A stretch of DNA of 64,000 bases from the NCBI GenBank assembly GCA_050084985.1, contig JBITNC010000001.1, forward strand, positions 163,742,001-163,806,000. The letters run 5' to 3'. Position numbers and translations under genes: made by a program. The DNA comes from Nageia nagi. Taxonomy: Eukaryota; Pinophyta. The notes beneath the pieces were generated by a model. The model was not told where the DNA came from, searched no databases, and saw only the letters and a program-made list of their open reading frames with translations. Below are positions 1-8,918 of the stretch, in pieces; position 1 is the first letter of the stretch; each line of letters opens with the position of its first letter.

Positions 1-289
1 AACATCTTAATTTAAACATTAAAAACACAATTAGAAATTAAAAACATGATTGTCTTATCTATCATCATCAATTATGTAACAAATTTAGAATTTCAGTATA
101 AAATTGAAACATGATGTATTCATTATGAGCCATGATGCCATTAAGTTTGAATATTAAACGTTATAAACAATAATCTATAGCCTATGATATGAATAGTCTA
201 ATTACCAAATAGAAGTCTACAAATAAATACTGAAGACTGAAAACTGAAATCAAAATACTAATAACTATGGCTTTGTGGGTTCATGTGGT

Positions 290-640
290 AGGATGCCCTT
301 TGTTGGGCTACCTTCATCATCAGATCTCTTAGATCAACATCCCGAAGGGTAGCTAGAGACTGCTTGTATATTGGCTTAACTCTCTCTCATAGATGAAGAG
401 AGTTGTGAATTGCAATTAACTTCTCTGCTCTACAAGAGGTAAGTTTATTCCTCCTCACACTATGGATGAAGCTATATATGGATCAATTTCTCTCAACATC
501 ATAGGAACTAGCAACCTTAGAAAGAAGCCTCACCACAAGATGACACATGTTTGGTGCATCCTTCTCAAATAGCTACCACCATTCACAAGGGATCAGATTG
601 GGAAATAGTAGCCATATCCTCTCTACAATCTAGTTGGCTA
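290..640 (-). pseudogene. hAT transposase C-terminal dimerisation domain, relic
   Basis: Translated on the minus strand, this stretch gives the conserved C-terminal end of plant hAT (Ac/Tam3-like) transposases. A WW pair comes first, then a segment reading LLSKVASSYDVERN followed by a stop where the family has Trp of the CERNWS motif, then an IHSVRRNKLT segment and a KLIAIHNSLHL segment. These match the hAT dimerisation domain in order and spacing. In the family this domain joins transposase monomers. The stop at the ERNW tryptophan and further stops show a dead copy. No terminal inverted repeats or zinc-finger N-terminus were recognised, so this is a fragment. The match rests on motif recognition only. 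Confidence 0.75.
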
Positions 641-1140
641 AAAATAAGGCCCCTAAGATTTACAAATTTTAGCCACTAATCTCTAGGTATCTATACCTCT
701 TGAGGAAAGTACATCTTTAGAAAAGCATTCAAAAACTTTTCTCACAAATTTCTTCAAAATATTTACAAGCATCTACAAATCCTCCAATATACTTACTCAA
801 TGACACAACAAATTGGTTAATAATGTACAATGATTTTTTTATGTACAATTAATACACAAGATAACTAAAGCTATAGTGACTATAACAAATATAAAATAAG
901 ACATTCTACTAATAAATACACCATAATGGTACATATGCTAAAATTTTCGAAAACTCATGAGTACATTGTTGTATATGTCCATAATCACATGTACAACAGC
1001 AATATCTTTAGACTATGCTCTAATATTGACAACATATCTATCCACCAAACACCATGCATGTGAATTATAAATAAGTTTACAGCATGAAGGTATGATGGCT
1101 AATAAAACAATTTACAGAACTGAAAAACATCCTTCAAAAC
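641..1140. other. AT-rich sequence without recognised feature
   Basis: I see no coding pattern, LTR end or structured repeat between the hAT relic and the minisatellite. Short A- and T-rich runs dominate. Confidence 0.5.
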
Positions 1141-1487
1141 AATGCAATAAATAATGCAACTCACGAGTACAATGCAATAAATAATGCAACTCACGAGTAC
1201 AATGCAATAAATAATGCAACTCACGAGTAAAATGCAATAAATAATGCAACTCACGAGTACAATGCAATAAATAATGCAACTCACGAGTACAATGCAATAA
1301 ATAATGCAACTCACGAGTAAAATGCAATAAATAATGCAACTCACGAGTACAATGCAATAAATAATGCAACTCACAAGTACAATGCAATAAATAATGCAAC
1401 TCACGAGTAAAATGCAATAAATAATGCAACTCACGAGTACAATGCAATAAATAATGCAACTCATGAGTACAATGCAATAGATAATGC
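1141..1487. repeat. 30-bp minisatellite, 11.6 copies, with 90-bp higher-order pattern
   Basis: The unit is AATGCAATAAATAATGCAAC plus TCACGAGTAC (30 bp). Eleven full copies run head to tail and a twelfth is cut after 18 bp with a changed base. Copies 3, 6 and 9 end in GAGTAA instead of GAGTAC, so a 3-unit block of 90 bp was itself amplified. Copy 8 has CACAAG and copy 11 CATGAG in place of CACGAG, both consistent with decay of the single CpG. The unit contains an internal AATGCAA duplication. Because 30 is a multiple of three, two minus-strand frames stay open across the array; these are artefacts, not genes. Confidence 0.97.
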
Positions 1488-1543
1488 TCAGATTTGGCAA
1501 GGCCACTTATGACTTGGACTCGAGACTTAGCAAAACTCAATTA

Positions 1544-1558
1544 AAAAAAAAAAAAAAA
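1544..1558. repeat. A homopolymer run
   Basis: About 15 consecutive A residues follow the minisatellite. This might be the poly(A) tail of a plus-strand retroposed sequence, but no partner feature was found. Confidence 0.6.
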
Positions 1559-1619
1559 TTCCATGCATATTAGTATCACAATTAATCAATATTATACAAA
1601 TCAAAAACTAATGGTATAA

Positions 1620-2075
1620 GTTGGAGTTCAATGGTTGTATTCCTTGAGTTGGAGATGAGATTCAAATACCAAGGGGGTGAGATCACCTTGAAGGGAATGA
1701 AAGAGCATTACCCTCAATAAGGAACATCAAACACATTGGAGGTAGTGTATGATGGATTTTTGAGGAGAATTTTGTTCCAGAAAGGATGAGGACCTCAATA
1801 TGCAGCGGGAGGTATCTGATTTTTGTGGGCATGAAGCAGATCTTGATCTAGGATCTAGTGTGAAGACCATTTGGAGTTCCCAGCACTCAGTTTTAAGCTC
1901 CCAAGGTGAACGTCCAGCTTTTGAGAGACTATGGAGGAGTCTTGAGCATCAGATCCAGTGGCAAACAACCTTAGGGAGGGACGTCCACCTCCTAGGGCAT
2001 CACTTGTGCCATTTTGACACTTGGGACAGCCATTAAGACACTACAGAAAGGTATGAACTCAATCATGATTTTTGT
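1620..2075 (+). pseudogene. Possible gypsy internal-region remnant (weak)
   Basis: One plus-strand frame near 1653 reads MRFKYQGGEITLKGMKEHY. This resembles the short beta-rich segment between protease and reverse transcriptase of many plant Ty3/gypsy polyproteins (pattern FxYxGxxITLKG). Stops and frameshifts follow and nothing downstream can be assigned. The position, upstream of a plus-strand purine tract and LTR at 3498, would fit internal sequence of the same element. The call rests on one short motif and could be chance. Confidence 0.3.
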
Positions 2076-3438
2076 TTGCATCATAACAGCAGTCTATTCA
2101 TTCCACATAGAATTGATATTCATGGGAGGAATCAAGCATTGATGACTGTTGAAAACAAGATGCAACTTGAATCATTGAAGACCAATGAAGAGATCTATTC
2201 TTGTGGAAGAAATCTATCCATGTTTGGTCTTAGTTTGCTCAATATGACTACAATTGGGATGAGCAAAACTTTTAAGGGGGACGTCATAAGTAGGAATGCA
2301 TTTGTTGACATGTTTGGGGCTGCAGTGCTGCTGAACCTTGAGATTGATCTGTTGATATCATTTTGGGCTGCATTGTTGATGTTTTGTGCAGCAACTTTTG
2401 TGATGAATGAAGAAGTGTTTGGGGCTGTTATGACTGAGTCTTTCATACTATTTAAGGCTGCACTCTCTGTGTTGACAATACCAGTACCTTTCTTGAAGAA
2501 TGAGGCTGTTTCTTCTGTGACATTCAGAGCTGCATTTCTGTCGTTATATGGGATGACTGTAGTTATGTTCTGGATGACGAATAGGGCTGAAATTTTGAGA
2601 AATGAAGCCACATTTCTGTTAACATTTGGAGCTGTTGTAGTTGCATGTTCATTGGTGATTAGGACTCTGTTTTTGAGAGCAATTGGGGCTGCAGACCTGA
2701 TAATGCTTAGGGCTGCAATTATGATATTTGGAACTGTTCCACTTGTGTTGATAATAATAAAAAGGGTTGTTATAGTTGCACACCTCGTGTTGATGCCCAA
2801 GTGCATTTATGTTATTTTGGACTGCAATTTGGATGATGACAACTTGGGCTCCATCTTGGGTGATGTTTAGTGCTGTCTTACTGTTGACATTTTGGGCTAT
2901 ACTTTTCATGTCACATATAATGGTGTTTGGGGATGTGTTGGAGGCAATGGAGGCTGCATTGTATATCAGATATGTGTTCTTAATAACTGCTGCGTTTATT
3001 ATGATATTTGGGGCTGCACTTTTTATGAAGTTGGATATAAACTTCATAAAGATGTTTGGGGCTGCAAACATGTGGTTTGGGGCTGCCATGATGATGATGA
3101 TGATGGATGTGTTTTTCACATGGTTTGGGACTGATATGTACATGCATGAGCTAGTAGATTTCATATATGCTTATTTGCAAGACATGAAAGATGACAATGA
3201 TGTGGAGATGATAGTTTCTCAAGACTATAGTGATTGTATTGCTGATTGGGTATTGCAGTCGCATATGGATGAACAGTTTCATATTTTTCTTGCAGCATGT
3301 ATGGATCTTGATGTTGTCATTGCAACAGAAGATACTTGGAAGACATTATCTCGACATGTTGAGGATGTGGAACCAGAATTTGATGATGTTAGTGCAAGTA
3401 GAGAGAAGCAAGACATGGGTGACATTGTTGATGTTTAA
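2076..3438 (+). pseudogene. Repetitive FGAA-type coding region of an LTR element, one frameshift
   Basis: A degenerate motif TTTGGGGCTGCA recurs about 22 times between 2313 and 3133. The GCTG cores at 2319 to 2733 all lie in one codon phase although spacings vary from 21 to 57 bp. The cores at 2821 to 3130 all lie in a second phase, so one frameshift falls between 2733 and 2821. In the phase read on the plus strand the motif encodes Phe-Gly-Ala-Ala within a very hydrophobic, Met-rich stretch (about 2076-2810). The second frame (2809-3438) continues it and ends in a roughly 100-residue acidic tail without repeats. The minus strand is also open and would encode Ala-Ala-Pro-Asn repeats. I favour plus because the tail ends just before a plus-strand purine tract and LTR. 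No known family was recognised. Confidence 0.5.
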
Positions 3439-3483
3439 GAAGTTGTACACCCTATTTGGAATTGCTTGATGACAAGCAAGTTT

Positions 3484-3497
3484 GAGTGGGGCAGACT
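3484..3497 (+). promoter_or_regulatory. Polypurine tract-like site before LTR A
   Basis: GAGTGGGGCAGACT lies directly upstream of the TGTAAT start of LTR A. A G-rich tract in this position primes plus-strand DNA synthesis in LTR retrotransposons. It marks LTR A as a 3' LTR with internal sequence to its left. Confidence 0.55.
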
Positions 3498-4522
3498 TGT
3501 AATATCCCCAATTTTGGCATTTCACTCATCTCGACATTGTATCATTTTTATTGGGCCACATGGAGTGGGATGCCCCTCTTTAGAGAATAATTAGGAATTA
3601 TTTTAGTAGTTAGGAGTGATTTTTATATTTTTAAATAATAATGAGACTTTATTTGATGTAACAATGTAAGTTTGTAATCCCAAAAGAGAATAAGACATCT
3701 TTAAGTGGCACATCCCATGTCTAGGAGTGTTTTTGGTATTTTTGAGGCATTAATTAATGCTCTCACTTGTAATCATGTAGCATAGAACTCTAGGAGTAAT
3801 TTTTGCATTTCCTAGTTGAATTATGAGATCCTAGGTGAGGCATCCAATTGTGCTTCTCCCAAGGTGTGATCTAGACCCCAAAAATGGGACATCCATCTAT
3901 AAGGAGGGGAAGCGCACCATTTCATGGCATCTTTGTCATCTATCATCTTTTATCTCTTGAGTGAGTGGCTTTTCACTTCAGTAAGGAGGCTTCTTGAGGA
4001 CAAAAACCCTCAAAGAGCTTTGTGGGCCAAGGATGAAAACATTTGTGTTTGTGGGAGTGGATCTAGATTCATAGGGTGCTCTAAAGCTTCATCTCCGGCA
4101 GTTGGAAGACCGTAATTGGTGCGTCCAGCCTATGGAGTGATTTGGTGTGGTTTTAGGGTTCAAATTTGGAGGCTTGAGGCCCTAGAAATGTGACATCCAG
4201 CCTTAACAGAAAGATTTCTTCATTCAGAGCATCTTCTCGCCTCTTAGACTCAAACATTCAACCAATTTGAGATTTTGGAGTTGCTTGTGCCAGATCTGGT
4301 CTTCTAGCCAGACGTCGTGCCCTTTGGGACATTTTCGCTCAGTTTTGTGCTTTGTAGTGAGATGTCCAGCCCTAGGACACCCTTTGGACAAACTTTGAGC
4401 ATAGTATTGGAATTTCAAGAGCATAATAATTCAGATCTGATTTTTTTGTCCCAAAATAAAATTGTTGTGTGGAATTTGGCTTATTTGAGTAAAATTGTAT
4501 TTTACAAATTTGGGACATTACA
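3498..4522 (+). mobile_element. LTR A (3' LTR of a truncated LTR retrotransposon)
   Basis: The stretch begins TGTAATATCCCC and ends GGGACATTACA, so it has TG...CA ends with inverted TGTAAT/ATTACA. Its first 170 bp match, in opposite orientation, the LTR B fragment ending at 13772 (shared CCACATGGAGTGGGA and TTAGGAGTGATTTT). Its middle matches LTR B at 4747-5531 (shared GGACAAAAACC). A TATAAGG box at 3898 with the plus orientation supports the assigned strand. No 5-bp duplication flanks it (AGACT against TTCTA), as expected if the left side is internal sequence rather than host DNA. Confidence 0.8.
3898..3904 (+). promoter_or_regulatory. TATA box of LTR A
   Basis: TATAAGG lies 400 bp into the LTR and is followed by GC-richer sequence. 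The aligned site in LTR B (minus strand) reads TATTTAGAGG, so the element is recognisable but decayed there. Confidence 0.45.
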
Positions 4523-4746
4523 TTCTATCTACAATGGCCAGAAATTGATCAACATTTGAAAGTTACCAATACTATTGATTTTGGGTTTCAGGGTTTATAC
4601 TAAAGCATAAGACAAATTTCATAAAGTTTGAAAAACTTCAACGAAATGATAGGACTAGTCACATGTAGTTCAGTTTCGTAAGTGCAAAGAGTTAAGAGTA
4701 TTCAATTCCTTAGTTGTAGTTCGCATCCCACCAAAACTTGGCAATC
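4523..4746. other. Spacer between oppositely oriented LTRs A and B
   Basis: Unassigned sequence. It ends in CAATC, one half of the probable 5-bp target duplication of LTR B. Confidence 0.6.
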
Positions 4747-5531
4747 TGTAATATCCCAAATTAGAATTATTGCAAAATTTCCTAAATCCATACAAAGGTA
4801 AATAAAAACAAAAATTGTAGATCTGCCCAAAAAGATTATTGCAGTCCGGATGTACAGATTTAATAATTAAATTACAAATCCGTCCAGAAAGATTATTGCA
4901 GACCGGATTTACAGATTTAATTAGTATAGCAATCCAGAAAAACAACAAAACATGCAATAACCAAAATATTGGTCCCAAGGGCTGGACGTCTAGCTTAGAA
5001 GACAAGATTTGATGACAAACATTGCTCACAACACACCCAAACACCCCCAAATACCCTGAATCTGAACTCTGAACTGCACCACACACTCCCACAAGCTGGA
5101 CGAACTGCTGAAGGACCTCCAATTGCTAGATCTGAACCTCAAAATGTCACTGGAATAATATACTCAAGGGTTTTTGTCCTTAAGCCCTCGATCTAAGAGG
5201 GTCTTCATCCTCTAGACCACTTTCTTGTAGGTTTTTGTCCACAAGAGGCTAGAAACTAACCTTTCAACCAAATCTCAAAAGGGATAATAGATGATAGACA
5301 AAGATGTCTTCCAAATGAAGTGCTCCTCCTCTAAATACTTGCAAGTCCCTTCTAAGGGCTTCTAATTGCTCAATGAGATCTCAAATCTGGCGTTGAAACC
5401 GAGGCACCTCAATATCATTTTATAACAGTTATTAAAATAATAAAATACTCCTATAACTGGGTCTCCCACCTTGGTGTCATAATTCATCCTTGGAGTCATA
5501 ATTTTCATGCCTTGAGATTTCCAATTACATT
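4747..5531 (-). mobile_element. LTR B, 3' part (solo LTR interrupted by LINE)
   Basis: On the minus strand this is the 3' 785 bp of an LTR of the LTR A family, ending GGGATATTACA at 4747. The 5' part is at 13614-13772. The two join through the shared TTCCAATTACATT that the LINE duplicated. The rebuilt LTR is about 930 bp. It is flanked by CAATC (4742-4746) and CAATA (13773-13777), a 4/5 match consistent with an old 5-bp target-site duplication, so it is probably a solo LTR. Confidence 0.85.
5519..5531. repeat. LINE target-site duplication, left copy
   Basis: TTCCAATTACATT is repeated exactly at 13614-13626. This 13-bp direct repeat brackets the LINE; such lengths are typical of target-primed reverse transcription. 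Confidence 0.9.
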
Positions 5532-5538
5532 TTTTTTT
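5532..5538 (-). other. LINE poly(A) tail
   Basis: A short T run on the plus strand directly after the left target duplication, the A tail of the minus-strand LINE. Where duplication ends and tail begins cannot be fixed because both are T. Confidence 0.8.
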
Positions 5539-5588
5539 AATATATTGGCGAATGGATTTTTTAATGGAATCTTAACCATGTACAATAT

Positions 5589-5642
5589 CCCGAAGTTAAG
5601 CACCCAAACTTAGAACCAGACTGGATTGGGAATATCCAAAAA
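5589..5642 (+). ncRNA. 5S rRNA-like fragment in the LINE 3' end (antisense to LINE)
   Basis: CCCGAAGTTAAGC at 5589-5601 matches the conserved box A region of plant 5S rRNA. The next 40 bases, ending CTGGATTGGGAATATCC, resemble the box C part (GGATGGGTGACCTCC) at about the expected spacing. Only the internal promoter half is recognisable and several box C positions differ. It lies about 55 bp from the LINE poly(A) end and runs on the opposite strand. It could be a captured 5S fragment, a remnant of a 5S-carrying small element, or coincidence beyond the 12-base core. Confidence 0.4.
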
Positions 5643-5837
5643 ACATCAACTCAAACGAGCATACACAGTACTAACCATAACTTACTCCAAAGACCCAACT
5701 AGAAACCACTTAGACACATATAGCATACAAAAACTATAATAGACTTATACGCATATAGCATACAAAAACTGAAATATAGAGACCTTGGAACAACAGCAAG
5801 AACAGTAAAACCAGCCAACACCAAAGACCGCACACCA

Positions 5838-7690
5838 TTAAGCCTCCCTATTAGCTTTTGCATCCATTTCACAAAGGATTTTACCCAGAGCCTTCACCAT
5901 GACCAGGGTAGCTTTGATCATACTCAAGATGGTCTTCCCCTTACGCACATTGCCCTCCACCTTTGCAGAGGCCTTTGGAACAAGCTCATGTCCTTCCATG
6001 TCATTTCTCTTGTCCAAAATCTCCTGGACTCCCTCCGACAAAGCACAAATCTCCTCCACTAGAAGAGCCTTGCTAGCCCCTTCCTCTTTACCATCAAGCC
6101 CCGCCGATTGTAGATCAAGGCCTTCAATTACCACCTCCAACCGATCCATCATTTGTCCGTGACCTCCAACACATCAAGGTCATCCTCCGTGTCCGAAATC
6201 TCTGCATACGTTGCACGCTCCTTCTCTTTACGAGTTTGGTACCTCCTCCCTTCAATCCTGGTTGGTTGCCAATCCTTATCTTCAAATTTAATTTAGCACT
6301 TCTTCTCCAGGACCTCCTTCTGGTATCGTCCAATTGAACATTTCTGAGATTCCCATCTAGACCGCGATATGCTTGAAGATCATAAGAATCAAGCCTTGGT
6401 GACTAAGGTCACCTCCTTTATTCTTCTGAAAATCTTCCATAGCATTGTCAAGTTCCACAAAGAGGAAGGCCGGGATATTCATTTTATGACCCTTTAAATG
6501 ATTCAGAACCCCAAAGTGGAAGCTTCGAACCCAGACGTCAGTATTGTCCAATGTGATGAACTACATAACCATTAGGGCTACCTCAGACCATAGTTCAGGA
6601 AGTGAAGCACGAGCAACACCTTGCTTCTCCCGCAGAAGCTCAGGACCCCCTCTGCAAAATTTCACCAACTCGGTCTTCAAACTATGGTTGTCCCGTCAAA
6701 CAGTTTCTCCTAGGATTGATAGGCCCATGACCTCCATGAACAATTTTTTATTAACTTGAAACGAAACTCCATAAACTTTCACTGAGCCCCCTTGCCAACT
6801 CTCCAAAAATTGCTTAGAAATTGTCCTCGTTGTGCACTTCAAACTTCTCCAAGAAGTCCAAAAGACATCCAAGCTCCAAGATTGTGCAGACTGTAGAAGA
6901 AACCTCTAATGTCCTTAGTTCCAAACGAAAATCCGGACCCTCTACATCCTGCTTCCTTTTCGGCACCATAACAAGAAAACTACAGGCCAATGACAAACGC
7001 TTCTGAAAAGGGAAAACTTGGGCAACTTGGAAGCCAAATCTGGGAATCCCGATCGTAAATAGCAACAACCACAGCCAAAACATGCATTTTGGGCACCAAA
7101 AGCGTTGATGCTGACAAGACTTCCCACATGACGAATCAACATCGGCATCCATACTTTGAGGCAAGCGCACCCCCTCCCAAGCCCATCAATCCCCAACACC
7201 TGTCAATGTATCACATCCCATCGTCCTTGAGGCCAATCTTGCGCCAGAACTTCAATCACTGTCAAAACTGCAATCTGTGCCTAACCTTTCCCACGTCAAA
7301 TGAAATAAAAACTTCCAACCTACCTAACACATCGTAATCACAACACATAAAATTCCCCAAGTTCGGATCCGTTGGACCCAATGATGACACAAGGTGGACA
7401 TTCTCCCAACTGCCACCTATCGCCCTCCATTTCCCTTGAGTCTAATCAACCACCAGCTTTGCCTCCCAAAATCCACGTAGATCCGAGTCAACATCCAGCA
7501 CCACCGAATCCTAACATCTGGAGATAAACTCCAGCTAAGCTTACCTTCGATCCACCTCAAACCATCTAACGTGCCAACCTTTTTAAAAATTCTTTTCATC
7601 CTAAGAATTAAAAACCTTTTAGGAGACAAGCCCTGCCAATAATGCAAATTCAAAAACCAATGGTACCAATCCTCCAGCGCCAAGCCCTAG
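5838..7690 (-). pseudogene. Extra LINE 3' region with coding-like segments, unrecognised
   Basis: Beyond the RNase H stop, the minus strand keeps open segments at 7417-7683, 6814-7170, 6357-6551, 6124-6333 and 5838-6152, separated by frameshifts and stops. The last one is Ala/Lys/Glu-rich and probably helical. Base composition is GC-richer than most of the window, like the rest of the LINE. A normal L1 3' UTR does not hold 1.9 kb of open frames, so this may be an additional ORF, a transduced 3' flank or an older captured sequence. I do not recognise any domain. Confidence 0.4.
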
Positions 7691-7692
7691 CC

Positions 7693-8202
7693 TTACTGAC
7701 CATCTTCGACAACCAAAGCCACAAAATGTTCCGGGAAATCGTTCTCCCAGACCCTAAGATCCACCATGCCCACTACTTCATTTGCAATTCCATCAGCCAA
7801 AAAATTTGCCTCTTGGAAGTTATGTCGAATAATGACATTCTCGATTCCTTCTAGAATTCTTCTAGCCTCAATGATAATGGATTTGATATCCCACCTTGGA
7901 GGAATGAGACCGCGGAGCATGTTAATCACATTGAGAGAGTCCCCAATGAGAATAATATTTTTATAGTTTAATCTTTCGAGCATACTTAGGTTGATAAAAG
8001 TTGCCCGAGCTTCAGCAAAATGACTTGTTTGACACCCCAACAGTTCTGAAAGCAATAACATAATTTTTCCCCTATGATCTCTAACAACACCCGCCGCACC
8101 TGCAAGACCTGGATTGCCCTTCGAAGAGCCATCAAAGTTGACTGAGAGCCATCCAACCAGGGGATGAGTCCAATGAGCTATCTTTTGGGGATGTTGAACC
8201 AA
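7693..8202 (-). pseudogene. LINE ORF2 RNase H domain
   Basis: A type I RNase H domain of about 130 residues in the RVT_3-like form found in plant L1s. All four catalytic acids are visible: Asp in VNFDGSSKGNPG, Glu in FAEARA, Asp in LIGDSLNV and Asp in NFLADGIAN. It would remove RNA from the RNA-DNA hybrid during second-strand synthesis. The reading frame is uninterrupted for 169 codons, which stands out in a damaged ORF2. It is the last recognisable ORF2 domain. Confidence 0.9.
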
Positions 8203-8457
8203 CTAATTCATCCTCCTTTCTAATCCCCAACTTGATTGAATTGGAGCTTCTTTAGGGAGCTCCCAAACTATCTTGAACTTAAAAATAGACAAGTTCTCTT
8301 TAATGAAATTGGTAATTTTTAAAGCAAGGTGGTGGTTTGGGAGGCTAACATCCTGGAACACCCTACAGTTTCTTTCTCTTTAGACTCCCCACCATAAATG
8401 TGGAAGATTGAGATCCCAAAGTCTTCTTAATCTGGTGTTAAAAAAGGGATTCTCCCA

Positions 8458-8670
8458 CTACTGAAGTAATTTGCTAACTATCGTCCGTGCCACCCAATCC
8501 AAATGGAATTGTTGTAGAACAAAGTGTAAGACTTCAACAATATAGTCACAGTGGATTAGCAAGTGGTCAACCGATTCTTCTTTATTTTGACACAGAATAC
8601 ATCTATTTGCAATACTAAATCCCCTTATTCGCAGGTTGCCCACTGTAAGGATTTTGTTCTGAGTAGCCAC
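8458..8670 (-). pseudogene. LINE zf-RVT zinc-binding domain
   Basis: Minus-strand residues reading KILTVGNLRIRG, then RCILCQNKEESVDHLLIHC, match the zf-RVT domain found after the reverse transcriptase of plant L1 elements (Cys-x2-Cys ... His ... Cys). It lies between RT and RNase H as expected. The sequence between here and the RNase H carries stops. Confidence 0.85.
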
Positions 8671-8918
8671 CCAAGAAAAGAAGCAAATCTACAATATAAG
8701 GTTCTTGACCCACACCTTTCAAGCCAAATTCCAATCAGGCAAGCCAGCCACCATAAGCCTATAGGCCGATTTAACCGAGAATGCTCCATGATTCCCCCCC
8801 CCCTCGAAACAAAGGAATTCTCCTATCCTAAAATCAAGATATAGACTTTGAGCATCTTATTCAGAACATCCAAAGCTTCCTTCTGGGCCTTAGAGGGATG
8901 ATCAAGAGTTAAGAATTT

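Noticed and set aside
1141-1487. CRISPR-like array
   Set aside because: Repeats are contiguous with no unique spacers, and the context is eukaryotic.
1099-1540. Two overlapping minus-strand reading frames of about 140 codons with perfect internal repeats
   Set aside because: They are produced by the 30-bp minisatellite, whose unit length is a multiple of three. No sequence outside the array supports a gene.
2649-3164. Minus-strand Ala-Ala-Pro-Asn repeat protein as the true gene
   Set aside because: Not excluded, but the non-repetitive tail, the downstream purine tract and the LTR orientation all favour the plus strand.
5589-5642. Functional 5S rRNA gene
   Set aside because: Only the internal promoter half is recognisable, with changed box C bases, and no 5S 5' half or terminator.
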